A DNA stretch of 64,000 nucleotides from Butyrivibrio sp. INlla18 (lineage in GTDB: Bacteria > Bacillota > Clostridia > Lachnospirales > Lachnospiraceae), in NCBI RefSeq assembly GCF_900103635.1, contig NZ_FMXK01000003.1, positions 1 to 64,000 on the forward strand, in the 5' to 3' direction. Positions 42,299 to 50,943 of this stretch are shown here, one piece after another. A program made the translations under genes and the position numbers. The notes under the pieces were generated by a model, which made no database searches, had not been told where the DNA came from, and worked only from the letters and a program-made list of their open reading frames with translations. Each line of letters begins with the position of its first letter. Positions within the stretch are counted from its first letter, which is position 1.

Positions 42299-44389
42299 AT
42301 GGTAAAGACTTATTCAATGGAACTTGCTGGTCGTACCCTTAAGGTAGAGATCGGTAAAGTAGGAAAACAGGCAAACGGATGCGCATTCATGCAGTACGGT
42401 GACACAACAGTTCTTTGTACAGCAACAGCATCAGCTAAGCCAAGAGACGGAATCGATTTCTTCCCACTCTCAGTAGAGTACGGTGAGAAGTTTTATGCAG
42501 TAGGTAAATTCCCAGGTGGATACAACAAGAGAGAGGGCAAGCCTTCAGAGAACGCTATTCTTACAAGCCGCGTTATCGACAGACCTATGAGACCTCTTTT
42601 CCCTAAGGATTACAGAAATGATGTAACAATCGAGACTATGGTTATGGCAGTAGATCCTCAGTGCAGACCTGAGCTTCTTGCTATGCTTGGTGCATCAATT
42701 TCAGTTTCAATTTCAGATATTCCTTTCGATGGCCCATGTGCTATGACACAGATAGGTATGATCGATGGTGAGCTTATCGTAAACCCAACTCAGGAGCAGT
42801 GGAACACAGGTGACCTCAAGCTTACAGTTGCATCTGTAGGACAGAAGGTTATCATGATCGAGGCTGGTGCTAATGAGATCCCAGAAGAGAAGATGAAGGA
42901 AGCTATCTACAAGGCTCATGATGTTAACCTTCAGATCATCGAGTTCTTCAAGGGTATCGTAGCAGAAGTTGGTAAGCCAAAGCACGAGTACACAAGCTGT
43001 GCAGTTCCTGAAGAGCTCTTTGCAGCTATCAAGGAAGTTGTTCCTCCAGAAGAAATGGAGAAGGCTGTATTCACAGACGACAAGCAGACAAGAGAGAACA
43101 ATATCTCAGAGATCACAGACAGACTTACAGAAAAGTTTGCTGATAACGAAGAGTGGCTTGCTATCCTTGGTGAAGCAATCTACCAGTATGAGAAAAAGAC
43201 AGTTCGTAAGATGATCTTAAAGGATCACAAGAGACCAGACGGACGTGATATCAAGCAGATCAGACCTCTTTCAGCTGAGGTTGACCTTATTCCTAGAGTA
43301 CACGGAAGTGCTATGTTCACTCGTGGACAGACACAGATCTGTGACGTTGTAACACTTGCTCCTCTTTCAGAGGCTCAGAAGGTTGAAGGTCTTGATGCAT
43401 TTGCTGCAGACAAGAGATATGTACACCAGTACAACTTCCCTGCTTACTCAGTAGGTGAGACAAAGGTTTCAAGAGGACCAGGACGTAGAGAGATCGGACA
43501 CGGAGCTCTTGCAGAGAGAGCACTTCTTCCAGTTCTTCCTAGCGTTGAAGAGTTCCCATATGCAATCCGTGCAGTATCAGAGACATTTGAGTCTAACGGA
43601 TCAACATCAATGGCTTCTACATGTGCATCATGCATGTCACTTATGGCTGCTGGTGTTCCTATCAAGAAGATGGTTGCTGGTATCTCATGCGGACTTGTAA
43701 CAGGCGATACAGATGACGATTTCATCGTTCTTACAGATATCCAGGGACTTGAGGACTTCTTTGGAGATATGGACTTCAAGGTAACTGGTACAAAAGATGG
43801 TATCACAGCTATTCAGATGGATATCAAGATCCACGGTCTTACAAAGCCTATCGTTGAGACAGCTATTGCACAGTGCCGTGAAGCTAGATTATTCATTATG
43901 GATGAGTGCATGAGCAAGGCTATTGCCGAGCCTCGTAAGGAAGTATCTAAGTACGCTCCTAAGATTGTTTCTCTCCAGATCGATCCTGAGAAGATTGGTG
44001 ATGTAGTTGGACAGAGAGGTAAGACAATCAACGAGATCATCGCTCGTACAGGCGTTAAGATCGACATCACAGATGACGGTAAGGTTTCAGTTTGCGGAGA
44101 AGATCAGGACAAGATCGCAGAAGCAGTTAACATGATCAATGTTATCGTTACTGACTTTGAGAAGGATCAGATCTTTACAGGTAAGGTTGTAAGCATCAAG
44201 GAGTTTGGTGCATTCGTAGAGTTTGCTCCTGGTAAGGAAGGCATGGTTCATATCAGCAAGATCTCTAAGGAGAGAATCGACCATGTAGAGGATGTTCTTA
44301 CACTTGGCGATACAGTAAAAGTAATCTGCCTCGGCAAGGACAAGATGGGACGTATCAGCTTCTCAATTAAAGATTGCCCTAAGGACTGA
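42299..44389 (+). CDS. pnp: Polyribonucleotide nucleotidyltransferase (PNPase)
   Basis: The 696-aa protein has two RNase PH domains (the first with GGYNKREGKPSENAI, the second with RGQTQICDVVTL and GPGRREIGHGALAERAL), a KH domain (KIGDVVGQRGKTINEIIART) and an S1 domain (TGKVVSIKEFGAFVEFAPGK). It degrades RNA 3' to 5' by phosphorolysis. AGAAGGAG precedes the ATG. A long structured leader (42146-42214) suggests post-transcriptional control. Confidence 0.98.
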   Translation: MVKTYSMELAGRTLKVEIGKVGKQANGCAFMQYGDTTVLCTATASAKPRDGIDFFPLSVEYGEKFYAVGKFPGGYNKREGKPSENAILTSRVIDRPMRPLFPKDYRNDVTIETMVMAVDPQCRPELLAMLGASISVSISDIPFDGPCAMTQIGMIDGELIVNPTQEQWNTGDLKLTVASVGQKVIMIEAGANEIPEEKMKEAIYKAHDVNLQIIEFFKGIVAEVGKPKHEYTSCAVPEELFAAIKEVVPPEEMEKAVFTDDKQTRENNISEITDRLTEKFADNEEWLAILGEAIYQYEKKTVRKMILKDHKRPDGRDIKQIRPLSAEVDLIPRVHGSAMFTRGQTQICDVVTLAPLSEAQKVEGLDAFAADKRYVHQYNFPAYSVGETKVSRGPGRREIGHGALAERALLPVLPSVEEFPYAIRAVSETFESNGSTSMASTCASCMSLMAAGVPIKKMVAGISCGLVTGDTDDDFIVLTDIQGLEDFFGDMDFKVTGTKDGITAIQMDIKIHGLTKPIVETAIAQCREARLFIMDECMSKAIAEPRKEVSKYAPKIVSLQIDPEKIGDVVGQRGKTINEIIARTGVKIDITDDGKVSVCGEDQDKIAEAVNMINVIVTDFEKDQIFTGKVVSIKEFGAFVEFAPGKEGMVHISKISKERIDHVEDVLTLGDTVKVICLGKDKMGRISFSIKDCPKD

Positions 44390-44402
44390 ATTAGCGGAAC
44401 TT

Positions 44403-44550
44403 AACGCAAGGAATATTCTTGCCCATTTGACTGACGTTCTCACTCTATAGAAAACGTAGTGGTACTAAGGCGTCAAAAGACGACGCCTAAGTACCAACGT
44501 TTTCTAAAGCAGCCAAATTGTGCAAGTATATTGCCTTGCGTTTTATTTTC
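44403..44550 (+). terminator. Large nested structured element/terminator after pnp
   Basis: The outer stem pairs 44403-44422 with 44522-44542 (about 19 bp, one bulge, one mismatch) and is followed by TTTTATTTTC. Inside it a second hairpin pairs TAGAAAACGT (44448-44457) with ACGTTTTCTA (44497-44506), then GGTACT/AGTACC and AGGCGTC/GACGCCT around loop AAAAGAC. The whole forms one compact ~140-nt structure. Confidence 0.75.
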
Positions 44551-44575
44551 GTAACAGTTAACTAAGTTAATATTT

Positions 44576-44692
44576 GAGCTTATTTAATAAATATTAAGAG
44601 ATGAGCTTATTTAATAAATATTAAGTGATGAGCTGATTTATATAATTTAAGACTTGAGTTTGTTTAGTTTATTATTTAAGGAATTAAGAGAT
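44576..44692 (+). repeat. 27-bp tandem repeats ending in the prfC start site
   Basis: Units start at 44576, 44603, 44630 and 44656 with GAGCT/GAGTT; steps are 27, 27 and 26, and the last unit is 37 bp. Units 1, 2 and 4 end in TTAAGAGATGAG-like sequence (TTAAGTGATGAG in unit 2). In the last unit this sequence contains the prfC ATG. Confidence 0.85.
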
Positions 44693-46295
44693 GAGTAATA
44701 CAAAAGAAACAATTAGCGAGATTAATAAGCGTCGTACCTTTGCTATCATTTCACATCCTGATGCTGGTAAGACTACACTTACTGAGAAGTTCCTTCTCTA
44801 TGGTGGAGCGATCAATCAGGCTGGATCTGTTAAGGGTAAGGCTACAGCCAAGCATGCAGTATCTGACTGGATGGAGATTGAGAAGCAGAGAGGTATCTCA
44901 GTTACTTCTTCAGTTCTTCAGTTCAATTATGAGGATTGCTGCATCAATATCCTTGATACACCTGGACACCAGGATTTCTCAGAGGATACATATAGAACAC
45001 TTATGGCGGCTGACTCAGCAGTCATGGTTATCGATGCTAGTAAGGGTGTAGAGGCTCAGACCAGAAAGCTTTTCAAAGTCTGTGCAATGAGCCATATTCC
45101 TATTTTTACATTTATCAACAAGCTTGATAGAGATGCTATGGATACCTTTGATCTTCTTGATGATATCGAGAATAACCTTGGTATTGCTACATGCCCTATG
45201 AACTGGCCAATTGGTTCAGGTAAGAACTTTAAGGGAATATATGACAGAAGAGAAGGACATATCGTTACTTTCTCAGAGACTCAGAAGGGTACCAAGGAAG
45301 GTAAAGAGACATTCATCTCCTTAGATGACAAGGCTGGAATCGACAGCATGGTAGGCCAGGATGCATTTGAAAAGCTCCAGGGCGAGATCGAGCTTTTAGA
45401 TGGAGCTGGTGCAGAGTATGACCTTGAGAAGGTTAGAGCAGGTGAGCTTACACCAGTATTCTTTGGTTCAGCTCTTCAGAACTTTGGTGTTGAGCTTTTC
45501 CTTCACCACTTCCTCAAGATGGCCACACCACCTACAGGACGTACTTCTTCTGATGGAGAAGTTATTGATCCTATGGAGAGAGATTTCTCAGCATTTGTAT
45601 TCAAGATTCAGGCTAATATGAACAAGGCTCATAGAGACAGAGTAGCCTTCATGAGAATCTGTTCTGGTAGATATGATGCCAACAATGAAGTTAAGCATGT
45701 TCAGAGCGGCAAGATAATGCGTCTTTCACAGCCTCAGCAGCTTATGGCTGATGAGAGAAAGATTCTGAGCGAAGCTTATGCTGGAGATATCATGGGTGTA
45801 TTTGATCCAGGTATCTTCTCAATCGGTGATACAGTATGTATGCCAAAGGAAAATATCGTATACGAGGGAATTCCTACATTCGCTCCTGAACATTTTGCAA
45901 GAGTACGTCAGGTTGATACCATGAAGAGAAAGCAGTTCGTTAAGGGTATCACTCAGATTGCTCAGGAAGGTGCTATTCAGATATTCCAGGAGTACAACAC
46001 AGGTCTCGAAGAGATAATCGTTGGTGTTGTAGGTGTACTTCAGTTTGACGTATTGAAGTTTAGACTTCAAAGTGAGTACAATGTAGATATAATTCTTGAG
46101 AATCTTCCATATGAGTACATCAGATGGGTTGATAATGAGGATGTTGATATGTCTTCACTTGTAGGAACATCTGACATGAAGAAGATCAAGGATATGCATG
46201 ACAGACCACTTCTTCTTTTCATTAACGAGTGGAGTGTCGGCATGACAATGGAGCGTAATAAAGGACTTGTTTTGTCTGAGTTCAAAAAGAACTAA
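44691..46295 (+). CDS. prfC: Peptide chain release factor 3
   Basis: The 534-aa protein is a full-length RF3 GTPase: G1 SHPDAGKTTLTEKFL, switch region RGISVTSSV, G3 DTPGHQDFSEDTYR, G4 NKLDRDA, then the RF3-specific C-terminal domain. It recycles RF1/RF2 from terminated ribosomes. The ribosome site AAGAG is close to the ATG and is part of the upstream 27-bp repeats, so the repeat may affect initiation. Confidence 0.97.
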   Translation: MSNTKETISEINKRRTFAIISHPDAGKTTLTEKFLLYGGAINQAGSVKGKATAKHAVSDWMEIEKQRGISVTSSVLQFNYEDCCINILDTPGHQDFSEDTYRTLMAADSAVMVIDASKGVEAQTRKLFKVCAMSHIPIFTFINKLDRDAMDTFDLLDDIENNLGIATCPMNWPIGSGKNFKGIYDRREGHIVTFSETQKGTKEGKETFISLDDKAGIDSMVGQDAFEKLQGEIELLDGAGAEYDLEKVRAGELTPVFFGSALQNFGVELFLHHFLKMATPPTGRTSSDGEVIDPMERDFSAFVFKIQANMNKAHRDRVAFMRICSGRYDANNEVKHVQSGKIMRLSQPQQLMADERKILSEAYAGDIMGVFDPGIFSIGDTVCMPKENIVYEGIPTFAPEHFARVRQVDTMKRKQFVKGITQIAQEGAIQIFQEYNTGLEEIIVGVVGVLQFDVLKFRLQSEYNVDIILENLPYEYIRWVDNEDVDMSSLVGTSDMKKIKDMHDRPLLLFINEWSVGMTMERNKGLVLSEFKKN

Positions 46296-46310
46296 GTCTG
46301 GAGGAAAGCA

Positions 46311-47747
46311 TTGATAAGTCAGGATAAGTTTTTGAGGAAATTTATCGCTTTAACATTAGCCGGGGTGTTATCTTGCGGGCTTTTGTCTGGATGCCAGTTT
46401 TCTAGTATAGATGAGTATCTTGAGTCCCTAGGGATGAAGGATGCCTCAGATAGTACTAGTGAGGCATCTTCTGATGGGACCTATTATGTCTCTGAAGATG
46501 TAGCTGTTAATAGTAGTGCTACTGTCAGCACATCTGCTGAAGCGGATGAAGGAGCTTCTTTTACCTCAGAAGATGAAGCACCTGCAGAACCAGATCAGAC
46601 CACAACGGCAGAGTACAGTAACAAAAAAGTTTCTGGCTCAGTATCTGAGAAGGAACTGAAAGCTGCTAGAGAGGCCATAGGACTTACAGATTCTAACTTA
46701 GAGACCATCAAAAAGAAGCAGGAAGGACTCTATGCTTACGAGCGCCTTACAAATGAAGGCAAGACTCTTTATGCTGAGATCCTGACAATACTCGAAAACC
46801 AGGCTTTAGATATACTGGTTTCAACAACCAGTGATGAAGCTGTAGAACTGATCTTTGACTATGTAATGATGGATCATCCGGAGATCTTTTATGTGGATGG
46901 GTATCAGTATACGAACCACACAAGAGGCGATGTCATTGAGATGATCACCTTTACAGGTAACTATACATACACACCAGAGCAGGTTGCAGACAAAAAAGCT
47001 AAGATAAACGATGCAGTAAATAAGTGCCTTACCAATGCACCTTCTTCTGAAGATGAATACTACGCTATTAAATATATTTATGAGTATCTGATCACTAATA
47101 CTGATTATGATCTTGATGCAGAGGACAATCAGAATATCTGCTCAGTATTTATAAATGGCAAGAGTGTATGCAATGGATACGCCAAGGCAGCGCAGTATCT
47201 TCTTAATAAGATTGGGATCAAGTGCACACTAGTTACAGGAACAGTTGATACCAAGAGTTCAAAGGGTGTGAGACACGCTTGGAACCTGGTTCAGTGTAAT
47301 GGAACATATTACTATGTAGATGTTACCTGGGGAGATTCTTCTTATCAGACCAGTAACGGCGAAACTGCTGATGCTACCAAGCTTCCTGCAGTAAATTACG
47401 ACTATCTGTGTGTTACTTCTGATGATATCGGCAAGACACATCATATTTCAGATCTTATAGATATGCCTGTTTGCAGTAGCATGACAGACAACTACTATGT
47501 AAGAGAAGATGAGTATTTTAAGTCAGCAGAGATGTCTCTTATCAAGGACCTCTTTGACAGAAGATACAAGGATGGAAGTAATAACGTAACAATGAAGTGC
47601 GCTACCAAAGAGGTTTACGATAGTATCTTTGAACAGCTCATTACTAATAAAGGCGTCTTTGATGTGCTTCAGGGTGATACCAGCAGCGTGTCATATACCA
47701 CATTTGCTGAGACCAGGACTATAATATTCTGGATTGATGCGAATTGA
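46311..47747 (+). CDS. Lipoprotein with transglutaminase-like domain
   Basis: The 478-aa protein has a signal peptide with lipobox LLSGC (C~28), a Ser/Thr/Glu-rich linker (to ~110) and a C-terminal transglutaminase-like cysteine protease/peptidase fold with catalytic triad candidates C in GKSVCNGYAKA, H in RHAWNLV and D in YYVDVTWGD. Such proteins act on peptides or cell-wall material outside the membrane. TTG 46311 is the only start that keeps the signal peptide; GGAGG is 6 nt upstream. Confidence 0.85.
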   Translation: MISQDKFLRKFIALTLAGVLSCGLLSGCQFSSIDEYLESLGMKDASDSTSEASSDGTYYVSEDVAVNSSATVSTSAEADEGASFTSEDEAPAEPDQTTTAEYSNKKVSGSVSEKELKAAREAIGLTDSNLETIKKKQEGLYAYERLTNEGKTLYAEILTILENQALDILVSTTSDEAVELIFDYVMMDHPEIFYVDGYQYTNHTRGDVIEMITFTGNYTYTPEQVADKKAKINDAVNKCLTNAPSSEDEYYAIKYIYEYLITNTDYDLDAEDNQNICSVFINGKSVCNGYAKAAQYLLNKIGIKCTLVTGTVDTKSSKGVRHAWNLVQCNGTYYYVDVTWGDSSYQTSNGETADATKLPAVNYDYLCVTSDDIGKTHHISDLIDMPVCSSMTDNYYVREDEYFKSAEMSLIKDLFDRRYKDGSNNVTMKCATKEVYDSIFEQLITNKGVFDVLQGDTSSVSYTTFAETRTIIFWIDAN

Positions 47748-47803
47748 TTATGATATACTGTATAATGAATTAGATTATTAATGTGTTTATTGAGGTGACA
47801 ATT

Positions 47804-48157
47804 ATGGGAAAAGAAATTGCAGAGGTTGGATCAGTTAAGATCGCAGATGACGTAGTTGCTAGAATCGCAGCTCTTGCAGCCCTTGAGGTTGAAGGCGTAT
47901 CTGCTATGGCTGGTAATTATACAAGTGATGTTCTTGAAAAGGTTAGCCGCAAGAATCTTGCAAAGGGTGCGAAGGTTGTTGTTGGTCAGTCAGAGGTAAA
48001 GGTTGATCTTGCACTTATGATGGCTTATGGATTCAATATTCCAGCTACATGTCAGCAGGTTCAGACTCGTGTTAAGGCTTCAATTGAGAACATGACAGGA
48101 CTTGAAGTTACTGATGTTAATATTAGGATCGCCGGAATTACAATGCCAAAGGCATAA
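47804..48157 (+). CDS. Asp23/Gls24 family envelope stress protein
   Basis: The 117-aa protein matches Asp23/Gls24 (YloU type): GSVKIADDVVARIAALAALE, VEGVSAMAG, and VEVDLALMMAYGFN-like and VNIRIAGI blocks. In staphylococci Asp23 is a membrane-attached stress protein. ATG 47804 follows GAGGTG. The position before nusB is common in Firmicutes. Confidence 0.92.
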   Translation: MGKEIAEVGSVKIADDVVARIAALAALEVEGVSAMAGNYTSDVLEKVSRKNLAKGAKVVVGQSEVKVDLALMMAYGFNIPATCQQVQTRVKASIENMTGLEVTDVNIRIAGITMPKA

Positions 48158-48172
48158 GATAGGAATGAAAGT

Positions 48173-48577
48173 ATGATGAATAGAACAGAACTGAGGGAGC
48201 AGGTATTCAAGCTGCTCTTTCGTGTTGAATTTAATTCAAAAGAAGATATGGCAGAGCAGGAGGAACTCTTCACAGAGACTAGTGATCACGAGTTCTCTAA
48301 GGCTGATGCCGATTACGTTAGAGAAAAATACGAGAAGATAGCAGAAAAGCTTCCAGAGATAGATGAAGCTATCAACAAGGAAACTTCTGGCTGGGATACA
48401 AGCCGAATGGCTAAGGTTGAGCTCACTATCATCCGTCTTGCTATCTATGAGATCAAATATGATGATACAGTACCTACGGGTGTTGCTATTAACGAGGCAG
48501 TTGAACTTGCCAAGAAGTTTGGTCAGGATGGCTCATCCGCTTTTGTAAATGGAGTGTTAGCAAAATTTGCGCAGTGA
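48173..48577 (+). CDS. nusB: Transcription antitermination factor NusB
   Basis: The 134-aa protein is full length: [17 protein letters not shown] at the start and [20 protein letters not shown] at the C-terminus are NusB signatures. It pairs with S10 (NusE) to bind boxA RNA in rRNA transcripts. ATG 48176 is an equally possible start. Its end overlaps xseA. Confidence 0.95.
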   Translation: MMNRTELREQVFKLLFRVEFNSKEDMAEQEELFTETSDHEFSKADADYVREKYEKIAEKLPEIDEAINKETSGWDTSRMAKVELTIIRLAIYEIKYDDTVPTGVAINEAVELAKKFGQDGSSAFVNGVLAKFAQ

Positions 48578-49793
48578 ATATACAGTCACACAGGTTAATT
48601 CTTATATAAAGAATATGTTTACTCAGGACTTTCTCCTTAAGTCACTTACTATTAAAGGAGAGGTCAGTAATTTAAAGTACCACTCATCTGGACATATTTA
48701 TTTTACGTTGAAGGATGCAGGTGGTGCTATTTCTTGTGTGATGTTCCGTGGTGATAGAGACAGAGGCGGCCTTAAGTTTCAGATGAAGGAAGGTCAGCAG
48801 GTCAAGGCTAGCGGAACAGTTGATGTATATGAAAGAGATGGCAAATATCAGCTTTATGCAAGACAGATAGAACTTGATGGAGCTGGAGCTCTTTATGAGA
48901 AATTTGAAGAATTAAAACAAAAGCTACTGGAACAGGGCATGTTTGCAGAAGAATACAAACAGCCTATTCCATCATATATCAGGACTCTTGGCATAGTTAC
49001 AGCTCCAACTGGTGCAGCTGTGCGGGATATTATAAATGTAGCGACACGCAGAAATCCGCATATTCAGATAATTCTTTATCCTGCCATAGTTCAAGGTGAG
49101 AAGGCTTCCGAGAGTATTGTCAGAGGAATTGAGACTTTATCCAGGAAACAGGTTGATGTTATCATTGTTGGCCGTGGCGGAGGTTCTATAGAAGATCTTT
49201 GGGCATTCAATGAGGAAATAGTCGCCCAGGCAATCTTTGATTGTCCAATTCCTATTATATCTGCAGTTGGTCATGAGACAGATACTACAATAGCAGATTA
49301 TGTTTCAGACAGAAGGGCTCCTACGCCTTCAGCTGCTGCAGAAATTGCAGTATTCGAATATAACAGATTCGTGCAGGATATAGAGGATTACTCTTTTACC
49401 CTTCATAGGAGCATGGAAAATAAGTTAAACAGCAAGAAGCTCCTGATGGACAGATATAAAGAGTCCTTGAGACTTTTAAGCCCTCAGGGCAAGATAAGAG
49501 ATAAGCTCCTTAGACTAGACGGATTTGCAGATACTCTGCAGTCTCTTATGGATAGGAAGCTTACAGATTATAGGCACAGGCTTAATATTGATATCGAGAA
49601 ATTAAAGGGCCTGTCACCACTTGATAGATTGAAGGGTGGATATTCCTATGTGGCTGGTGAAGATGGTAGCAACGTAAGGAGCATCAAGGACATTCACAAG
49701 GATGACAAGCTTTCAATCTACGTAACAGATGGAACTATCAAGGCTAAGGTTATAGAAACTGAGGAAAATGCGTATGGCAGCCAAGAAGACTGA
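48567..49793 (+). CDS. xseA: Exodeoxyribonuclease VII large subunit
   Basis: The 408-aa protein has an N-terminal OB-fold (~1-100, [20 protein letters not shown]) and the catalytic core with [26 protein letters not shown] and [23 protein letters not shown] (split across two strands). Start is TTG 48567, overlapping nusB, with GGAG 12 nt upstream. It degrades single-stranded DNA with XseB. Confidence 0.94.
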   Translation: MRSEYTVTQVNSYIKNMFTQDFLLKSLTIKGEVSNLKYHSSGHIYFTLKDAGGAISCVMFRGDRDRGGLKFQMKEGQQVKASGTVDVYERDGKYQLYARQIELDGAGALYEKFEELKQKLLEQGMFAEEYKQPIPSYIRTLGIVTAPTGAAVRDIINVATRRNPHIQIILYPAIVQGEKASESIVRGIETLSRKQVDVIIVGRGGGSIEDLWAFNEEIVAQAIFDCPIPIISAVGHETDTTIADYVSDRRAPTPSAAAEIAVFEYNRFVQDIEDYSFTLHRSMENKLNSKKLLMDRYKESLRLLSPQGKIRDKLLRLDGFADTLQSLMDRKLTDYRHRLNIDIEKLKGLSPLDRLKGGYSYVAGEDGSNVRSIKDIHKDDKLSIYVTDGTIKAKVIETEENAYGSQED

Positions 49794-50007
49794 GGATAAA
49801 AAAGAAAAGCTCTCTGTAGAAGAGGCTTTCAGCAAAATTGAAGAAAAGATCCATGCTCTTGAAAAAGATGACATCTCTTTAGAAGATTCTTTTAAAGAGT
49901 ATCAGGAAGGCATGAAACTACTTAAGAATTGCCACGAGGCTATAGAAGAGGTTGAACTCAAGGTTCAGAAGATAGCAGAAAATGGCAGTCTGGAGGATTT
50001 TGAGTAA
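49774..50007 (+). CDS. xseB: Exodeoxyribonuclease VII small subunit
   Basis: The 77-aa protein is a two-helix hairpin with the family block SVEEAFSKIEEKIHALEKDD and SLEDSFKEYQEGMKLLKNCH. It assembles on the XseA coiled coil. ATG 49774 is preferred (GAGG 10 nt upstream); it overlaps xseA, and its stop overlaps ispA by one base. Confidence 0.93.
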   Translation: MAAKKTEDKKEKLSVEEAFSKIEEKIHALEKDDISLEDSFKEYQEGMKLLKNCHEAIEEVELKVQKIAENGSLEDFE

Positions 50008-50933
50008 TGAAGAGCGAAGGCTTTGAAAGTCGCCTCAAAGAGCGAGTATCAGAAGTTGAGAATATATTAAAAAAGTATCTTCCAAAAGAGGAAGGTTATG
50101 CAAAGACTGTTATTGAGGCTATGAATTACAGCCTTTTAGCAGGAGGCAAGAGACTTAGACCTATCATGATGATGGAGTCCTATCGCCTTTTTGCTGGAGC
50201 AGATGCTGATCTTAAGGTGGTAGAGCCTTTTATGGCAGCAATGGAGATGATACACACCTATTCACTTGTGCACGATGATCTTCCAGCTATGGACAACGAT
50301 GAGTACAGAAGAGGCAGAAAGACTACTCATGCAGTATATGGCGCAGGTATGGCAACACTTGCTGGTGATGGCCTATTAAACCTTGCTTTTGAGACAGCAA
50401 TTGCAGGCTCAGTTTCAGATTCTTTTGACGGACAAAAAAGATACCTTAAGGCTCTTAAAGTCCTTGCTACCAAGGCTGGAATCTATGGCATGGTAGGTGG
50501 TCAGTGCGCTGACATCGTAGCAGAGAACAAGACGGATATCCCTGATGAGGAGATGAAGGATACCTTAAGTTATATAGATGAGAACAAGACAGGAGCTCTC
50601 ATTGAGAGCAGTCTTATGATAGGAGCGATCCTTGGCGGAGCAGATGAAAGTGCTGTAGAGGCCATTGAGAAGGCTGGAAGTTGCGTAGGAGTTGCATTCC
50701 AGATTCAGGATGATATCCTTGATATAGTTGGAAATCAGGAAGAACTTGGTAAACCGATCGGTTCAGATGAAAAGAACGGAAAGAGCACCTATGTGAGCCT
50801 TTATGGCATGGAGGGAGCTTCTAACAAGGTAAAAGAACTCTCTGATGAGGCCTCCAAGATACTTAGTGATCATGGCTTTGAAAACACATTTTTGGATGAG
50901 CTCTTTCAGTATTTGATCTATAGAAAGAAATGA
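50007..50933 (+). CDS. ispA: Polyprenyl synthetase, farnesyl diphosphate synthase type
   Basis: The 308-aa protein has both Asp-rich motifs: DDLPAMDNDEYRRGRKTTH (FARM, DDxxxxD) and FQIQDDILD (SARM), plus GGKRLRP. It condenses IPP with DMAPP/GPP. The next gene, dxs, supplies the precursor pathway. Confidence 0.93.
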   Translation: MKSEGFESRLKERVSEVENILKKYLPKEEGYAKTVIEAMNYSLLAGGKRLRPIMMMESYRLFAGADADLKVVEPFMAAMEMIHTYSLVHDDLPAMDNDEYRRGRKTTHAVYGAGMATLAGDGLLNLAFETAIAGSVSDSFDGQKRYLKALKVLATKAGIYGMVGGQCADIVAENKTDIPDEEMKDTLSYIDENKTGALIESSLMIGAILGGADESAVEAIEKAGSCVGVAFQIQDDILDIVGNQEELGKPIGSDEKNGKSTYVSLYGMEGASNKVKELSDEASKILSDHGFENTFLDELFQYLIYRKK

Positions 50934-50943
50934 TGGATGGTAG

